This document shows positions 1 to 12,781 of a stretch of 64,000 bases of DNA, one piece after another (position 1 is the stretch's first letter; each line of letters starts with the position of its first letter). The stretch spans positions 1,612,001 to 1,676,000 of the forward strand of contig JAMPIQ010000001.1 of the NCBI GenBank assembly GCA_024699855.1. The letters are read 5' to 3'. The position numbers and the translations under genes were made by a program. The notes under the pieces were generated by a model. It made no database searches, was not told the origin of the DNA, and worked only from the letters and a program-made list of their open reading frames with translations. Source of the stretch: Aphelenchoides besseyi. Taxonomy: Eukaryota > Nematoda > Chromadorea > Rhabditida > Aphelenchoididae.

Positions 1-116
1 ACATGTCTCCCACAAAATTGATATTCAGCGGAATCTTTCCGATTGGCGTTTTGTTTTTTCTTCGTTTTATGGACCATTTCTTACTTCTCACACCTTAACT
101 CACTGCTCAGTTTCAG

Positions 117-3100
117 ATGGTCAATTCAACGAATTGTGCTTATGGCCGAGTGGTCGATGGTACTTTCCGACACTTTCCATCGTTTCTGCGACTTTTTCGC
201 AACGAATTCGACGAACTTTTGGACGAACGTCACTTTCACTCGGTGTTCTACGCCAATGCTCAGCGTTATATTCCCGATGTCACATATCGAGCGATTCGAC
301 GACAAGCTCAGGAGCGAAACTTCGATCTCAACATTCAGCCGCCAACGAACAAATTGGACGACAAAGCAAAACTCAACTACTTCAAAGGAATCAAGATGAT
401 TTCCGACGAACATCACGAGTTTTGGTACTGGTTTCAGGACCAATTATTGAATCGTAAGTTCTGTTGATTTTGGTTGTGTTCATTAGTTGAACTTTCAGAC
501 GTGAACAACAACGAGGCGATTTGGTTGGCGGAATGTTTAAAGGGCAAACCGGAACCACAGATGGAATTCGGTCGTGAAGTTCAACGTTTTGATCTTTTCT
601 TCACCGGCCAATACCCGAAGATTGTGGACTGGATTGTCGATTTGATTCACGTCGAAAGTTTCGTTGATTATTTGAGCCGAATGAATATTGCTGAATACGA
701 TGATCGCATTCTGGAGTGCTACGTTAAACCGATGATGGAAAACAAACGTAATATTCTGCTTTGAAACTATGTCTTTTAGCCTTTTATTTTTCAGCTTGGG
801 ATCATCATTATTGGGCTTGCGAACTACTGCGTCGAATTTTCTATGCAAAACCGGGAGTTGTGTTGAACAAACAACGCTCTTGGTATTGGGATTTCATGTA
901 CGCTTGCTCTCAACACGAATCTAACGTCTACCTGCTGCATGTGATTGATCCGGATTATCGTAAAGGACTGAGCAAATATGTTTACTTCGTGGAAAAGAAG
1001 GTGACCGAGCTGTTGACCGACGATATGGTAATTCATGGATTTGAGTCCAATTAACCTGTGAAGCGTTTAGCAAAACTACGTCGATGAGAATGCCTTCTTT
1101 TCGACCGAATTTCGACCACAAAAGCTGGGCGTGGAAGCGGTTATCTGTAAGGAACAGCTGAAAAAACTTGTTCTAATAATTGTTTCAGTTGACGAACACG
1201 AAGATGCAGCGCGATTGGAATTGCGCTCCTATCAAAAGGAATTGGCTCGACATGCGAATTCGGGTATCAACACGCTGATTTGCGCTCCAACTGGCGCGGG
1301 AAAAACGATCGTTGCAACGGACATCATTGTCAAACACTTTGAAAGAAATTTGAACGAGTTCGGGCAAACTTTGGTTTGGACATCTGAAGACCATTGACTG
1401 GTGTTCATTTTCAGGAAAAGTCTCGAGTTGTGTTCATTGTTCCATCCGTTCCTTTGGTTGTCCAACAACAAAAACTGATTAAGAAGTACGTTTCGAACAA
1501 CTTGATAGTCGAAGGATTCTACGGTGGTGATGGACGAAACGCCAACGAACGATTGGGATCGATTTTGAAGGCGCACATTATTGTCATTACTCCGCAGTTA
1601 TTGGTCAACATGTTGAAGAGTGTTTTCAAAACGGAGCGTCTTTACGTCTCCGACTTCACGTTGATGGTCTTCGATGAGTGTCATCATTGCTCCGAGAACC
1701 ACGCCTATCATATTTGCATGCAGTTGGTTACTGCATATAAAGAGCACATCCAAAACAAACCGAATGCTCAATCGCCACCGCAAATTGTCGGACTCACGGC
1801 TTCATTGGGAACGGGCAAAAGCACATTCTACACAAATCCAACCGACACCGAAAACGTGAGTAAACGCCTTGATGCTACTGATCGCTTAATTTCAGCATAT
1901 GCTGCGACTTTGTGTTCGAATGATGGCCGAACAAATTAGCACGGTGCATTCGGCTGATTGCTTGGAGGAACTTGAGCGTTACGTGAATCCGCCAATTGAT
2001 ACGATTGAAAGTGTGAAGCGACCGGAAAAAGACGCGTATTACGAGTATTTGTCTGAGTGCGTCAAAACACTTGGCATGGAGTTACAGACGTTCATTCGAG
2101 CTGCTCGTGAACGTGTTGAGGATCTGAAGGAGTTTCGACTGCCCGATAAGGTCGATCAAACGTTCATTAATGCGGTCGAACGTTTGTACGAATCATGTGG
2201 TCGATGGCCACAGGATCTCATCGACAGCAAACGTCTGGTTATGACAATCATCGACAATCTGCGAGTAAGTTCGACTGGTTGCGAAACTCAATTGGCAACT
2301 TGGATGTTTAGATCTATTTACATGCAGTACGGATGAATGATCTCTTACCAGCGCAGTTTGCGGCCTCGTACGTTCAGAAAAAAATGATATTTTTCATCAG
2401 ATCGTTGGAACAAATTGAAGAACCAAGTGAGGAAGAGCGACGCATCAAAAATATTATAATCGATACTTACGAAGGTAACTTCGCTCAAAAAGTTCTAACA
2501 ACATTTGTTTTAGATCGTCGAGAATACATGGAAGGCATAGCTAAGAACGATACCGGTGAAAACAAGCAAATCCTCAAAACATTGATTCGAATTCTGGACG
2601 AAGAATACACGAAGAATCCGGAAACAAGAACCATGATTTTCGTTGAACAACGTGCCACAACTCATGCTCTCGCAACTTTCTTGAGCAGATCGAGACAAAT
2701 GGAAAAACATTACGACGAGAACAGTGTTCGCTCATTGACTTCAACGAATCAATCGAGTAAACTTGGCGGAATGTCGAATGCACTTCAAAAAGCGATCATC
2801 AAGAACTTCACAAAGGGTATCACTTCTGTTTATTGTTTTCCTCAACAATATAGTTTAGGATTGGTCAAAACTTTGGTTGTGACTTCGGTTGCTGAAGAAG
2901 GAATGGACATCAGTGCGTGTAACTTGATCATCAAGTACAATGTGGTTGGCTCCGAACGCACTTTGATTCAACGACGTGGTCGTGCTCGTGCATTGAACAG
3001 TCGTTCCGTTTTGTTGGCTTTGGACAATCTTACCGAGCAGCGAGAAATCGAGAACATTAATCGTGAGCGTATGATGCACACGTGTTTGAAGAATCTTCAG

Positions 3101-3875
3101 GTTTGTTCTTTTACACATTGAGCTCTACAAACTTGTTTTCAGTCGAAAAGTGAGCATCAGCTTCGAGCATTAATCAACACAAAACGAAAGGAAATGGAAA
3201 TTGAACGAAGTAGCAGTGATCGACAAATGAAAGAGAGATATCGCGCTTTCAACGACAACTTGTACGATGTCAAGTGTTTGCAATGTGACTACATTCTTTG
3301 TCAGAGCATTGATTTTCGTGTCATCAACGACGCATATTTTGTTTGTGTTAAAAGTTCGATTTGGTCAAACATTTCCATTGGTTTGATTGATTCTCCTCAA
3401 GCTCCTTCGGTAGGTTGTTTGTCACCTTCAAAGCATCCAATGAGAACTTAGGCAAATGGCATCGCAGCAACATGCTCTCCGTTCACCTGCAAAAAATGTC
3501 GCAAGCCGTTGGGTACGGTCATCAACTTGAGCAGCGTCTTTCTTCCCGCATTTTCGTGTGGAAATCTCGTTTTTGCACAAACAAAAGGCGGCAACGAAGT
3601 TCGACGAAATTGCAGCTGGAAGTTCGTCATGGACAACTTGTTCATCATTGAGCAATGTAATCAAGAGAACTTGGTTTGTTTCCCCAAAGATCGGCCTTTT
3701 CAAATCGTGTGTTTAGCTTTCTATGGCACCAACGTTGCAAAACGCAAATGCAGAGGACTATCAGAAGATGCGTGAACAACTTGCGTTGGCAATTCAAATC
3801 CAAATCGAAGCCATCAAACGAAAACGCCAACGCAAGAACCGCTTTGCTCTCGCCGAATATGAGGAGGAAGAATAA
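117..3875 (+). CDS. RIG-I-like / Dicer-related DExH helicase (DRH family)
   Basis: Double-stranded-RNA-sensing helicase of the RIG-I-like family; nematode relatives (DRH-1, DRH-3) act in antiviral or endogenous small-RNA pathways. It is a multi-exon gene with about eleven introns of roughly 40-50 nt and about 1,080 codons, matching the 1,000-1,100 aa usual for DRH proteins. An N-terminal region of about 300 aa (117-1146) precedes the helicase. Motif I is CAPTGAGKT (near 1280-1306), motif II DECHHC (near 1672-1689), motif III LTAS (near 1792), and motif [10 protein letters not shown] (near 2968-2991). The C-terminal RNA-binding domain has two zinc CxxC pairs, CLQC (near 3277) and CKKC (near 3492), and ends in a basic/acidic tail. 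The ATG at 117 follows directly on TTTCAG, so it is either trans-spliced or preceded by another exon. The last splice (about 3709-3757) is uncertain. The family is sure; the assignment to DRH-1 or DRH-3 is not. Confidence 0.9.
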
Positions 3876-4011
3876 TGGAATCTCAAGTAATCTATTTTGT
3901 TTTGTGGTTATTCCAATAACCAGTTTGTTAAATTTGTTATTAACGTTTGAGTAAACTTGCTTTTGTTATGTGAGTTGTTGGATAGGATTTGATCTTTGAA
4001 TCGTTCTGTTG

Positions 4012-4017
4012 AATAAA
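4012..4017 (+). other. polyadenylation signal of the helicase gene
   Basis: AATAAA lies 137 nt after the helicase stop codon, in an AT-rich stretch without ORFs. It is the first good polyadenylation hexamer downstream. Confidence 0.6.
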
Positions 4018-4411
4018 AGTTTACTGTCCAGCTGAGTGAATGCACCAATGATTACACAACGGAAATGAGTTCGTTGAACACCTTTAATGAACTTGGAACG
4101 TCGATTTGCTTTCACTGGTTGCTATAACAGAAAATGAACGTTGTAGGCGAGTTCGGTGCTCTCAAGTCTACAGTGGTCTTTTGATTAGTAGATATTGAAG
4201 TTAACGTACTAACCAATTAATTGCTTCAATTACATGACAACGTGAAAGCGATAACAAGAAACCTATTCGAGTTTAGAGGATTACTGTGATCTTCCAAACA
4301 CTAACAAGAAAAGTAAACGTTCTTTTTTGAGCACCTCAGAAGTTACTGTTCGTCCTTTTGAAGAGCCTACACACTGAAGTTTATTGCGAAAAACAATCAA
4401 CCGGCAGTTAT

Positions 4412-5125
4412 TCACATAAGGGAATACGTTGAGTTTTTTGACTTCTTTGTCGTTGGTCTAATAGCATTACGGTCAATATATTGCCTTAATCGCTCATTGT
4501 GGCAAGTTGACAACTGCGGTAAGGGACTTTTTTGTTTGAAATTTGTAGGCAGTTGGCTGAGAATAAACTCGCAAGCGGAAGGCCGAGCATCGAAGATACG
4601 TTTTAGTCGCAACCAAACTAAATCCGATAGCTTGTCGGGTTGACTGCGAAGTTTATTGTCAACTGTTGATCTTATGTTCAACTTACTTAAAGACAGATCG
4701 ATGGAGATTATTGACAAATTCATCATCACTATAAGTTTGAACAAAAAGTGCTTGTTCTCCATCAGTAGCTAGTGAACGCACGAGATGACTTAAAGCGATG
4801 ATCATTCTCTTCCATTCTAGCGTATTCAAATCCAACATTGTGAACTTTTCTTTGAAGTCTGCTGTAAAACGACTGAAAGCAACGAGCGTTCTTCCGGCAC
4901 AACACATGTTTACCAAGCACCCTTTCGCACGTACCTAAACTAATAATTTGGTTATTCAAATGAAGGTTCATACCAAGCATTCTTCCCCTACTATCTCCCA
5001 ATTGATTGTTGGTTCCTGAACATACTCGCCAGTTGAAAGCAAAAATTTGATCAGATTTGTCTGTTTTGAATGATCGTGGTAGACAGAACCTAATATAAGT
5101 GCACTTTCTGGAAACGAAGAATTTC
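4412..5125 (-). CDS. Kelch-like repeat protein, hypothetical (N-terminus unresolved)
   Basis: I do not recognise a specific gene. Reading the minus strand gives spliced exons with a Kelch-like repeat: small hydrophobic residues, then FTMLDLNTLEW (about 4833-4801), then a strand containing LVRSLATDG. A 43-nt GT-AG intron (about 4690-4648) joins this exon to the C-terminal one, which ends at the TAA/TGA-type stop at 4412 after a basic tail. Upstream, an exon at about 5115-4975 is joined by a short intron of about 40 nt. The 5' end is not clear; another open stretch near 5225-5145 may also belong. Known family fact: Kelch repeats build beta-propellers that bind proteins, often next to BTB or F-box domains, neither of which is visible here. 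It lies tail to tail with the helicase gene. A related, decayed sequence occurs at 14.4-15.2 kb. Confidence 0.42.
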
Positions 5126-5550
5126 CTATTGCGTCATGAACAGATACTAGTGTTTGTCAAACATGAATGTGAAATGTTTAGACCATTTAAGGGTAAGTGT
5201 CGGATGAACAATGTCAACAATGGAAATCATATCTGGATAAAAAAGTTGTCAATGAAATTTGACAGCCATAAACTTTAAGACCCTTAGCCGGGCAAAATAC
5301 CAAAAGAATTGGTTAGAAAACATGACAGAGACAAATTCACTGGTCACTCGAATGAAGAGAATTCAGGCCACACGGCGTTTTCCACTTGCTTTCCTTCCTC
5401 AATTGTCTTCACTTTGCTATTCTATCGCAGTTGTTTTTATTTCAACATAAATACCCATTGAAAAAAGATAATCGATAGATGGCCATTGACTAAAATAAAC
5501 GGCAAAAAAGTGATTGGAAGCCCGCGGCTATGTGATTCAAATGGGTGGAG
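5126..5550. other. intergenic, no confident gene
   Basis: The stretch between the Kelch-like gene and the calponin-repeat gene has only short ORFs without codon structure. It may hold 5' exons of the Kelch-like gene and the 3'UTR of the calponin-repeat gene. Confidence 0.4.
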
Positions 5551-6623
5551 TTAGCGAAATTGTGGAGCTTGTTGTTGTTGTGGTCTCTGTGGAGCCGCTT
5601 GAAAACGTTGTGGTTGCGCGGGAGAACGCGGAGATTGTGGTTGAAATTGTTGGCGCGGCGAGTAGACGTCACCGTTGTTTTGTTGTTGATAGTTGACCGG
5701 TTGTTCTTGAATCTCTTCTTCCTGCAACAGTTCGGATAAATGAACCAAAGATCGTTTGTGCAATCGACTCACCGGGAATTCCAACTCCCAAATTCGTTTC
5801 AAATGTTTGCCCTTGACATCTCGAGGCGTTCCGAAAGCCACCGTGCCCTAAAGCAGTTGAATACGCAGTGATCTCAATTGACATATTTCAAGAGCGGAAT
5901 TTTGATTGAAAGCTACACGCAAAGAACAGCAAAAATCTAATCGTGTTCTAACTGACAAACCACACACTTTCTGTGAACTGAATCTGTTGGTTCCGGATTG
6001 GAGGCGAATGAGATTATCTTTTGTTGTCAAATCCTCGACCTGATATCGTTTTCCATCGTCCGCAAACTCCACTTTCGTTGTCGTGTTTCTGATCGCTCCA
6101 AAAGGTGTTTTTTGCTACAGAAAAACGAAAATCTTTAACATAAACGATAAGAATGAAAACGGAGACAGACAGAATAATCTCGTACAAAAATCGTGTTCGA
6201 ACCAAATTTCACTTCAAAACGAGCAAAACATCGATCATGTAAACTTACACGTTGGGAGTCGAACTGAAATACAAGGATCAGTTAAAGTGATTGTTTCAAA
6301 ATGATTGTCAGATAACCAAAAGACTAACAACCAACAGTCCTGCAGTTTCACTGACCTGATTTGTGCCGGATTGCAATGGAACTAAGCCATCCGTTTGCCT
6401 CAATTGAGCCATAGTAAAACGACCGCTTTTAGTTCGACGTTCATTTCCTGGTGCAGTAGCTGTGGGAACGACTGCCGCGATTTTCAATTTCCCATCTGAA
6501 ATCGATAGTTATCGATGCTGTTTGAAACCGCTAACCTTGTCCAATGACCGTCGTGTTATCGTTCTGAGAAGGTGGCTGTCGTTGTTGTGGCGGAAAATTT
6601 CCACGACCACGTACTGTTGCCAT
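5551..6623 (-). CDS. calponin-repeat (CLIK-type) actin-associated protein
   Basis: Small protein of about 205 aa encoded by six exons. It has two calponin-family repeats, each beginning LQSGTN followed by a basic/aromatic stretch: the first around LQSGTNQFDSQR (6356 and a microexon near 6260), ending KTPFGAIR; the second LQSGTNRFSSQK, ending GTVAFGTPR (about 5990-5800). No calponin-homology (CH) domain is present. In nematodes, CLIK/UNC-87-type repeat proteins bind and stabilise actin filaments in muscle and other contractile tissue. The N-terminus starts MATVRGRG and is Gln/Pro rich; the C-terminus is a disordered Gln/Pro-rich tail rich in PQ and QQ runs. The ATG at 6623 begins the first exon, which ends at 6536 with a canonical GT donor. 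Role is inferred from the repeats; the small size and only two repeats differ from large UNC-87. Confidence 0.75.
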
Positions 6624-7318
6624 TTTCTGAAAGTTGAAATGAAGAAAAAGCTACAAGTTGCCAAGCAACTTTGCGTGATCAATTAAACAGAAAAAAGAGC
6701 TGCGAGAATCGGATTCACAGTCAGCACTGAAACAAGTCACTGGGAAAAGAAAATGAAGCGCGGAAGAACAATGCGAACGATCGGGGGGAAACGTCGAGCA
6801 GGATCCCGACTTGTAGGTGCGTATTTCCACCCGAGGAGGACTCGATCCACGAATTATCCGCAAGGCAAAAGGGCGAGGCGTTCTCTTTTGTTTTGCACTT
6901 GAGATCGAGTCGGCTTCTCGAAACGTGTGTTTGTGGATGTTTTAACTTCTCACTGCCGTTAGACCAAACAACTTCGCCGATTCGTGTCTGTGCACCCTCT
7001 CATAAAGATCGTCTGTCTTCTTCGCCTGTCACTATTCAATTAACACCCCCGGACAAATGATTTCAACGGTCCCAATCAAGTGGAACAAGCGGTTCAACGA
7101 TCTTCGTGGGCGTCGCCGCGAATTGTTGCGCTTTACGATGTGTCATCAAAAACAACTGGAAAGTTGAATTGGTGCGCGTAAATTTGAACTGGGATCTTGA
7201 TAGTGGGTAAATTTATTTGCAATCAATGTTTGTTCTTCAATCATCATTCACTTCGAAGTGGCCATTGAATAGCAATTGATTACCGACGTTTACAAATTCA
7301 TTTTTATTAAGCGAGAGA
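6624..7318. other. intergenic, likely promoter of calponin-repeat gene and 3'UTR of membrane-protein gene
   Basis: No supported coding exon, RNA gene or repeat in this stretch. It joins the 5' side of the calponin-repeat gene to the 3' side of the membrane-protein gene. Confidence 0.5.
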
Positions 7319-8703
7319 TTACAATTCGTTAAGAGCTCTTCGTTCCGGCAATGAACTCCAATAGCGGAGAACTGAAGCAACGAAAATTGCTTTACCACAA
7401 GCGGCGTAAACCGTCGCATGTGCCATGTTCTGTAGGAACCATTGACCGCAACTCGCGAGAAAGAATTTCGAATGCTCCAATACCAGATATTGTTTCAGGT
7501 TGATGTGTGCAATCATCAAAAGCTCCGAGTATTTGAACACAATCATGAATATCATGCTCATTGCCATTAAAACCTGAGCTACCTGTTCGAATGTTTTAAG
7601 AGAAAAAGCTCACGTAATCAATCGACTCCCAGGACGCATCATAGGGTACAACGGTCATTGAGTAAGAGATAAGAGCGGGAATACTAAGTAGGGCCGAAAC
7701 AAACCCTACGTACCATAACGCGAACCGATGAAACGATTTTCCATCCAATCGAATTTGTCGCATTGAATTTTGAAACACCACTAAATGTAACCCTAAGAAA
7801 GCGAAATAAACAAACAAGAAAAAAATCAGTACGAACCTTGTACAAGGCTCAAAAATGGTGATAACAATAAGGCAAGACCGTCGTATTCGATGTGCGTCAA
7901 TTCCAACCACGATAAAGAAGCACCAATAGCAATCGGTAACTAAAATAATGAATGACGATAACTCCCAATCTCTTCCATTACCATCAGCGACCAGAACGGT
8001 CGATTGCGAGTTCCGACACCCAAGAATGTTGGCGCTAATTTGAGTGCAACAATTGCGGTTAGAAAGTCGAATAATCTAAAAGCGAATTTACATCAGAATG
8101 AGCATCTCAATCTCACCTCAATAAATACAAACTTCCTGTACGATTCTGCGAGTGTATGAGTGATGACAAGAGAGTACAAATGAGCTGCAGAACAGCCGGA
8201 GGCACAATAAGACCCCATTGATCCGTTGAAGCATTTGATTTGACTTTTTCCTCAAAACGCTCATAACCACGTTTCTGTCGCGATCGTAGCACCAATTCAC
8301 AGAACAGTAGAAAGACAAAGGTGTTGAAATTGTGAAGAAAATGAATGACCGGTGTTCGTATGTCCAAAACAAAGTAGAGAACATTGTGAGCAGCCGAAAG
8401 CAAAAACGCGGAGCTTAAATTCACAGCCCAATAGCTGAGCGCATCGTATGTGCTCAGCTCTTCTGTATGTCGCATGATGATTGAGTCGTGAATGACGCAA
8501 AACTCACGATAACAAAAACCGAGAAAGCAATCCCGCAAAATTTGGCGAATAATTCGTCTTCTGGATATTCGTGTCAATGGCTTTCTCCTTTCAGTTATCA
8601 GTCTCACGTATCTCGGCGCCTCGATTTCGCCTCGTCGTGCATAATCTGTATCGTTTGAAATAATTTCGGGTTTCGTTATTGCGCGACAAACTTTTCGACG
8701 CAA
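7319..8703 (-). CDS. multi-pass membrane protein, possible SLC35/DMT-type transporter
   Basis: Four or five exons separated by short introns encode about 400 aa. The N-terminal 60 residues are strongly basic and likely cytosolic. They are followed by many hydrophobic helices, for example AFLLSAAHNVLYFVL, FVFLLFCELVL, a helix preceding the motif TRNRPFWSL, and LLLSPFLSLVQGLHLVVFQN. The spacing of helices and a mid-protein repeat of the pattern 'small hydrophobic helix, Glu, helix, Gln' resemble drug/metabolite or nucleotide-sugar transporters (DMT superfamily), but no diagnostic motif confirms this. The ATG at 8703 starts MRRKVCR. The stop at 7319 follows a short polar tail. It is head to head with the MARCH6 gene (356 bp between starts), suggesting a shared promoter. 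Function is unknown; transporter is only a suggestion. Confidence 0.55.
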
Positions 8704-9058
8704 TCGACATTCTTTTCATTCACAATTGCAATAACAACTGAATGACAAACATGAACTCTTGTTGCAACATCTTTGAAGGCAAGGAACACGCACATCGGGA
8801 AACATATCGCTATGTAAGTTGTTGAGTTCATACACAGAAAACTGTCTTTACAGTCTGATAGCTATATTGCTGGAGACTAAACGTTATCAGAAGGACATTT
8901 GATCAATTGACACATTATGGCGAATTGCAAGTTGTCGTAGAACGAAAGAATGTTTGGCGTTTTGCACTCGTCGGTTGCTCTTTGCGGTCTCATTTCCATC
9001 GCAACCGTTCGGTTTTTACATTTCTGTCGAGTTTCTGATATCGCATTGGAGTTCGCAA

Positions 9059-12000
9059 ATGTCAGAAACTGACGATCAATTTGGTTCACAGGCCGAAGAG
9101 CCGAGAGGTGGCAATGGAGATCAAATGTCGGACGACGATTTGAATTTGGACGAAGGTAATTTTCCAGAATTGTTATTTCAACCTGCCAATTGTTTCAGAC
9201 ATTTGTCGTGTTTGTCGTCTACCCGAGGGTGTTCTCTATCATCCATGTTTATGTACGGGGTCTATCAAGTTCGTTCATCAAGAATGCTTGTTGCAATGGT
9301 TGAAGTACAGCAAAAAAGATACGTGCGAACTTTGCAATCACAAATTTTCGTTTCAACCGGTAGGAATTGGATTTGTACGAAAATTAATCTTTTCGTTCAG
9401 GTTTACTCTAAAGACATGCCAGAAAGATTACCAATGTACGATTTAGTCAAAGGTAACGTTCACGATGTCTCTTATATTAGTGTTTATGTTCTTAGGAGTG
9501 TTTCTTATGTCCGTTCGTTTGCTGCGGTACATTCTGATTTACATGCTCGTTGCTGTTTGTTGGTTGGCAATTGTGCCAGTGATCTCATGTCGAATCAATC
9601 GAATGGTCTTTTCGGGAATGACCAACTCGTTCCTCTCGTTTAAAATTTTGGGTCTCTTCTCAACGGACAATCTGCTGCCTGATATATCGAAAGGTCTTTT
9701 CATTGCATCGCTTTTTATTTGTGCTTTCATCGCATTGGTTTGGCTACGTGAACAAGTTAATGTTGGAGGACCAGCAGATATGTGAGTTCAATTAACGATA
9801 GCTTAAGATATGTCTATTCTTTAATTCAGGTTTAATTTACCGGCAGCTCAAAACGATGAAGCATCGGATGTTCCACCGGTTATTCCGATGCAAGCATTTG
9901 AACCCGCCAACAATGAACCTGCCGACGCACAAGCGAATCAAGAAGACAACGCGATTGCACTACTAGCAGTTGAGGCGGCTGCCGCTGAACGAAACAACGA
10001 TAACTGGGGAAACGTCGATCGAATGGGCGAGGACATGACATGGCAACGTTTGGTCGGTTTGGATGGTTCGTTTGTTTTCATCGAGAATGTAAGTCCATTA
10101 AACGAATTTGATCGTCAATTGCTTATTAGGCCTTCTGGGTCATTTCCCTCAACTTTCTCTTCAACGTGATTTTTCGTGAGTTTTTGTTAACATCACACAT
10201 CTTGATTCTGTTTCTTCAGTTTATTGGCCATCGATTGCTGGAACTGCGATTTTGGAGTTGTTCGAATTGCAAGAGTCGGTCACACATTTTGAGACCGCGA
10301 TTTCGATTCTAATCGGTTATGCTGCTGTAATTCAAGTTGTCTATGTGTTTCATCTATTTGCTAAACTGGTGCAATGGCAATCGTAGGTTCTAACAATAAC
10401 CCATTAGCTAGTCGTTTAGATTGTACCGCAATTCGGCTGTGATTTACTTGATGATCAAGGTCTTTTTGTTGGTCTTCACTGAACTGCTATTCTTTCCGAT
10501 TATTTGTGGTTGGTGGCTAGACATTTGCTCGTTGAAATTGACCAACAGCTCATTGGACAGCCGATTGAAGTCGTTTCACTCCTTTCCCGTCACGTCGATT
10601 GTTCTGCATTGGTTGGCCGGAATGCTGTGAGTTGTACGTTACATTCGATTCAACTTTTCTTTTAGTTACGTTTTTTACTCTGCTTCATTTATTTTGGCAC
10701 TTCGCGCTTTGCTTCGACCTGGAGTGTTGTGGTTCATTCGAAATTTGAATGATCCTGAATTCAATCCCGTTCAAGAGGTAATTTGTGGGGTGTGAATTTT
10801 GTTATTTATCCGCTCTAGATGATTACTCAACCGTTTCCCAAACATTGTCGAAGACTTATTGCATCAACGGTATGTCCATTGAAATTGGATCTTAACTTTT
10901 GGGTTTAGAGTTTGTTTTTGTCGATCATCTTTTTGGTTGTTTATTGTCCGCTGCGTATTGTCGAACGTATTCCGAATATAGTTCCGTACACACTTACGGC
11001 AACCGAAGCGTCGATGGGCGGCACATGGACACTTGAATTGTTGTTATTTCAAGTTGGTTGATTCGATTGAATTCTTAGTACAAAGCAATTATTTTAAGGT
11101 TGTTCTTCCGACAACTTTGGAGCATATGAAGGCGTACGCAATCTTCGAGTATTTCGTAAAACGTTGGTGTTTGGTTGTTGGATCATTGTTGAAATTGGAT
11201 TCCTATTTGCTTTCACAACGTGATCGGGATTTGATGCGAGAGAATGACAATCCGCCGGCTCCCGAACAAGATGAAAGACCACAAGAACAAGAAGCGAATC
11301 CGCAAGTTGAAGGCGAGCGAATGATTCGACCACGTCCACCAGTCGATGATTTGGCTGCTCGACACCACGCGTTGCTTCAATTACACGCACCGGCTGATGT
11401 CGAGCAATACGATCGTCCCGATCATTTTCATTGGCGATTGACCGCTCTGGTGCTTAGTTTGGCGTTGAGTTTGGTTACGCTTTCAACTTTGGCTCTTGTC
11501 GTTCCAGGTAAAAACGAAATCTTTGTGCTTAGCAGTCTTTTTCAGTTACAATTGGACGTTTGCTCATTGCTTATGGGTTGGGAATGCCCGGTGCAGTTCA
11601 CGACATTTACACAGTTGGAATTGGTTTTTGCGTTTGTTGGCTTATTGGAAAAACGTGGTTAATTACTCGAGATTGGATTCAACGTGGTTGGGATTACGTT
11701 AGCGTTGCGGTCAAGAAAGCATTCGTTTTGCTGTCAAAGATTCTTCTTGCCGGAATCCCCACACTATTCGTTATCCCACTACTTTTGAGCATCTACTTTC
11801 AACTTTTGATTGTCGGACCAATTCGCGTGAGTATTGGCCAAACTCCGATATTCTTTCCGGCCAAAGAGTTAGCGATGGGTATTTTGCATTGGAAGATTAT
11901 TTGCGCTACGATTATGATGGGACCTGATTGGTGGTTCAAAGCAACTTTGGAACAAGTAAAAACAGATTTTTATAGAAATTAACTGTACTTTTAGATTTAT

Positions 12001-12418
12001 GCTGATGGAGTTTGTGGCTTCAGACTGAAAATGCTGTACTTCGATGTGATTTTACCGGTAGTCAATTTGCTTTCCATTCTGATCGTTTCGCCTTATGCGA
12101 TTATGCGCACAGCATTAATGTTCTCGGGTAGCTTTGAGCTACAAAAGCTGTAGTTAACCACGATTAAGGTTTAGATCTTGATAAAGAAGACCAAGTGGTT
12201 ATGATTCGAATGTCATATCCGAGTGTGCTGGTGTTTGTTCTGGTCGTCTGCTATTTGAAGTGGCAATGGGCGAAATTGTGTGCGATTGCTCAGAAGATTC
12301 GAAATGATAAATATTTAATTGGTAAGTGCAAAGACATGTTTGTATATCTTGTCGTATCTTAATAGGTACACAACTCGTAAACTTTTATCGTGAAGCCAAT
12401 TCGACAACGGCGAAATAA
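9059..12418 (+). CDS. marc-6: MARCH6/Doa10/TEB4-type ER E3 ubiquitin ligase
   Basis: Large polytopic ER-membrane ubiquitin ligase of the ER-associated degradation pathway; relatives ubiquitinate misfolded and short-lived ER and cytosolic proteins, such as sterol-pathway enzymes. The ATG at 9059 starts an acidic N-terminus ([11 protein letters not shown]). It is followed by a RING-CH (RINGv) finger, with [20 protein letters not shown] and CELC giving the C4HC3 order (about 9200-9355). More than ten hydrophobic helices follow across about 16 short exons, including [16 protein letters not shown]. The C-terminus ([10 protein letters not shown] near 12365-12394) matches the conserved final segment of MARCH6 proteins. 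The stop TAA ends at 12418. Total length is about 850-900 aa, as in animals (about 900 aa). Introns are mostly 45-50 nt. Both ends match the family, so this is a confident full-length gene. Confidence 0.9.
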
Positions 12419-12713
12419 ACCAACGATCGTTGGATTCGTTTTCCTGTTGATTTTTTGGTGGGCTTTAAAATTCCAAGTTACTTTCTGGGTATGTGTAGCG
12501 TATGTAATAGATAGTTTAAACATTGTGTTTCAGTTTTCTTTTTTACTTGTCAAATCCGTGATCTTAGCCGCAGTGTTCTCCTTAAATGGATACCAAACTG
12601 ATCGTTTTTTCTCGCATATCTTCATTGTTTTAATCTTCTGTACAGTTGATGGAAACCGGTAATTTTAACGCAGTCGACTCTTAGCGTCTTATGCACAAAG
12701 TGAATAGTTTACT

Positions 12714-12719
12714 AAATAA
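12714..12719 (+). other. polyadenylation signal of the MARCH6 gene
   Basis: AATAAA about 300 nt after the stop, just before the convergent calumenin gene. The two 3' ends lie within about 65 nt of each other. Confidence 0.55.
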
Positions 12720-12781
12720 AGGTATTTACAAAATCCAAACACATTGTTGTAGAACGAGGGCATTTGAGATGATCGAATGAT

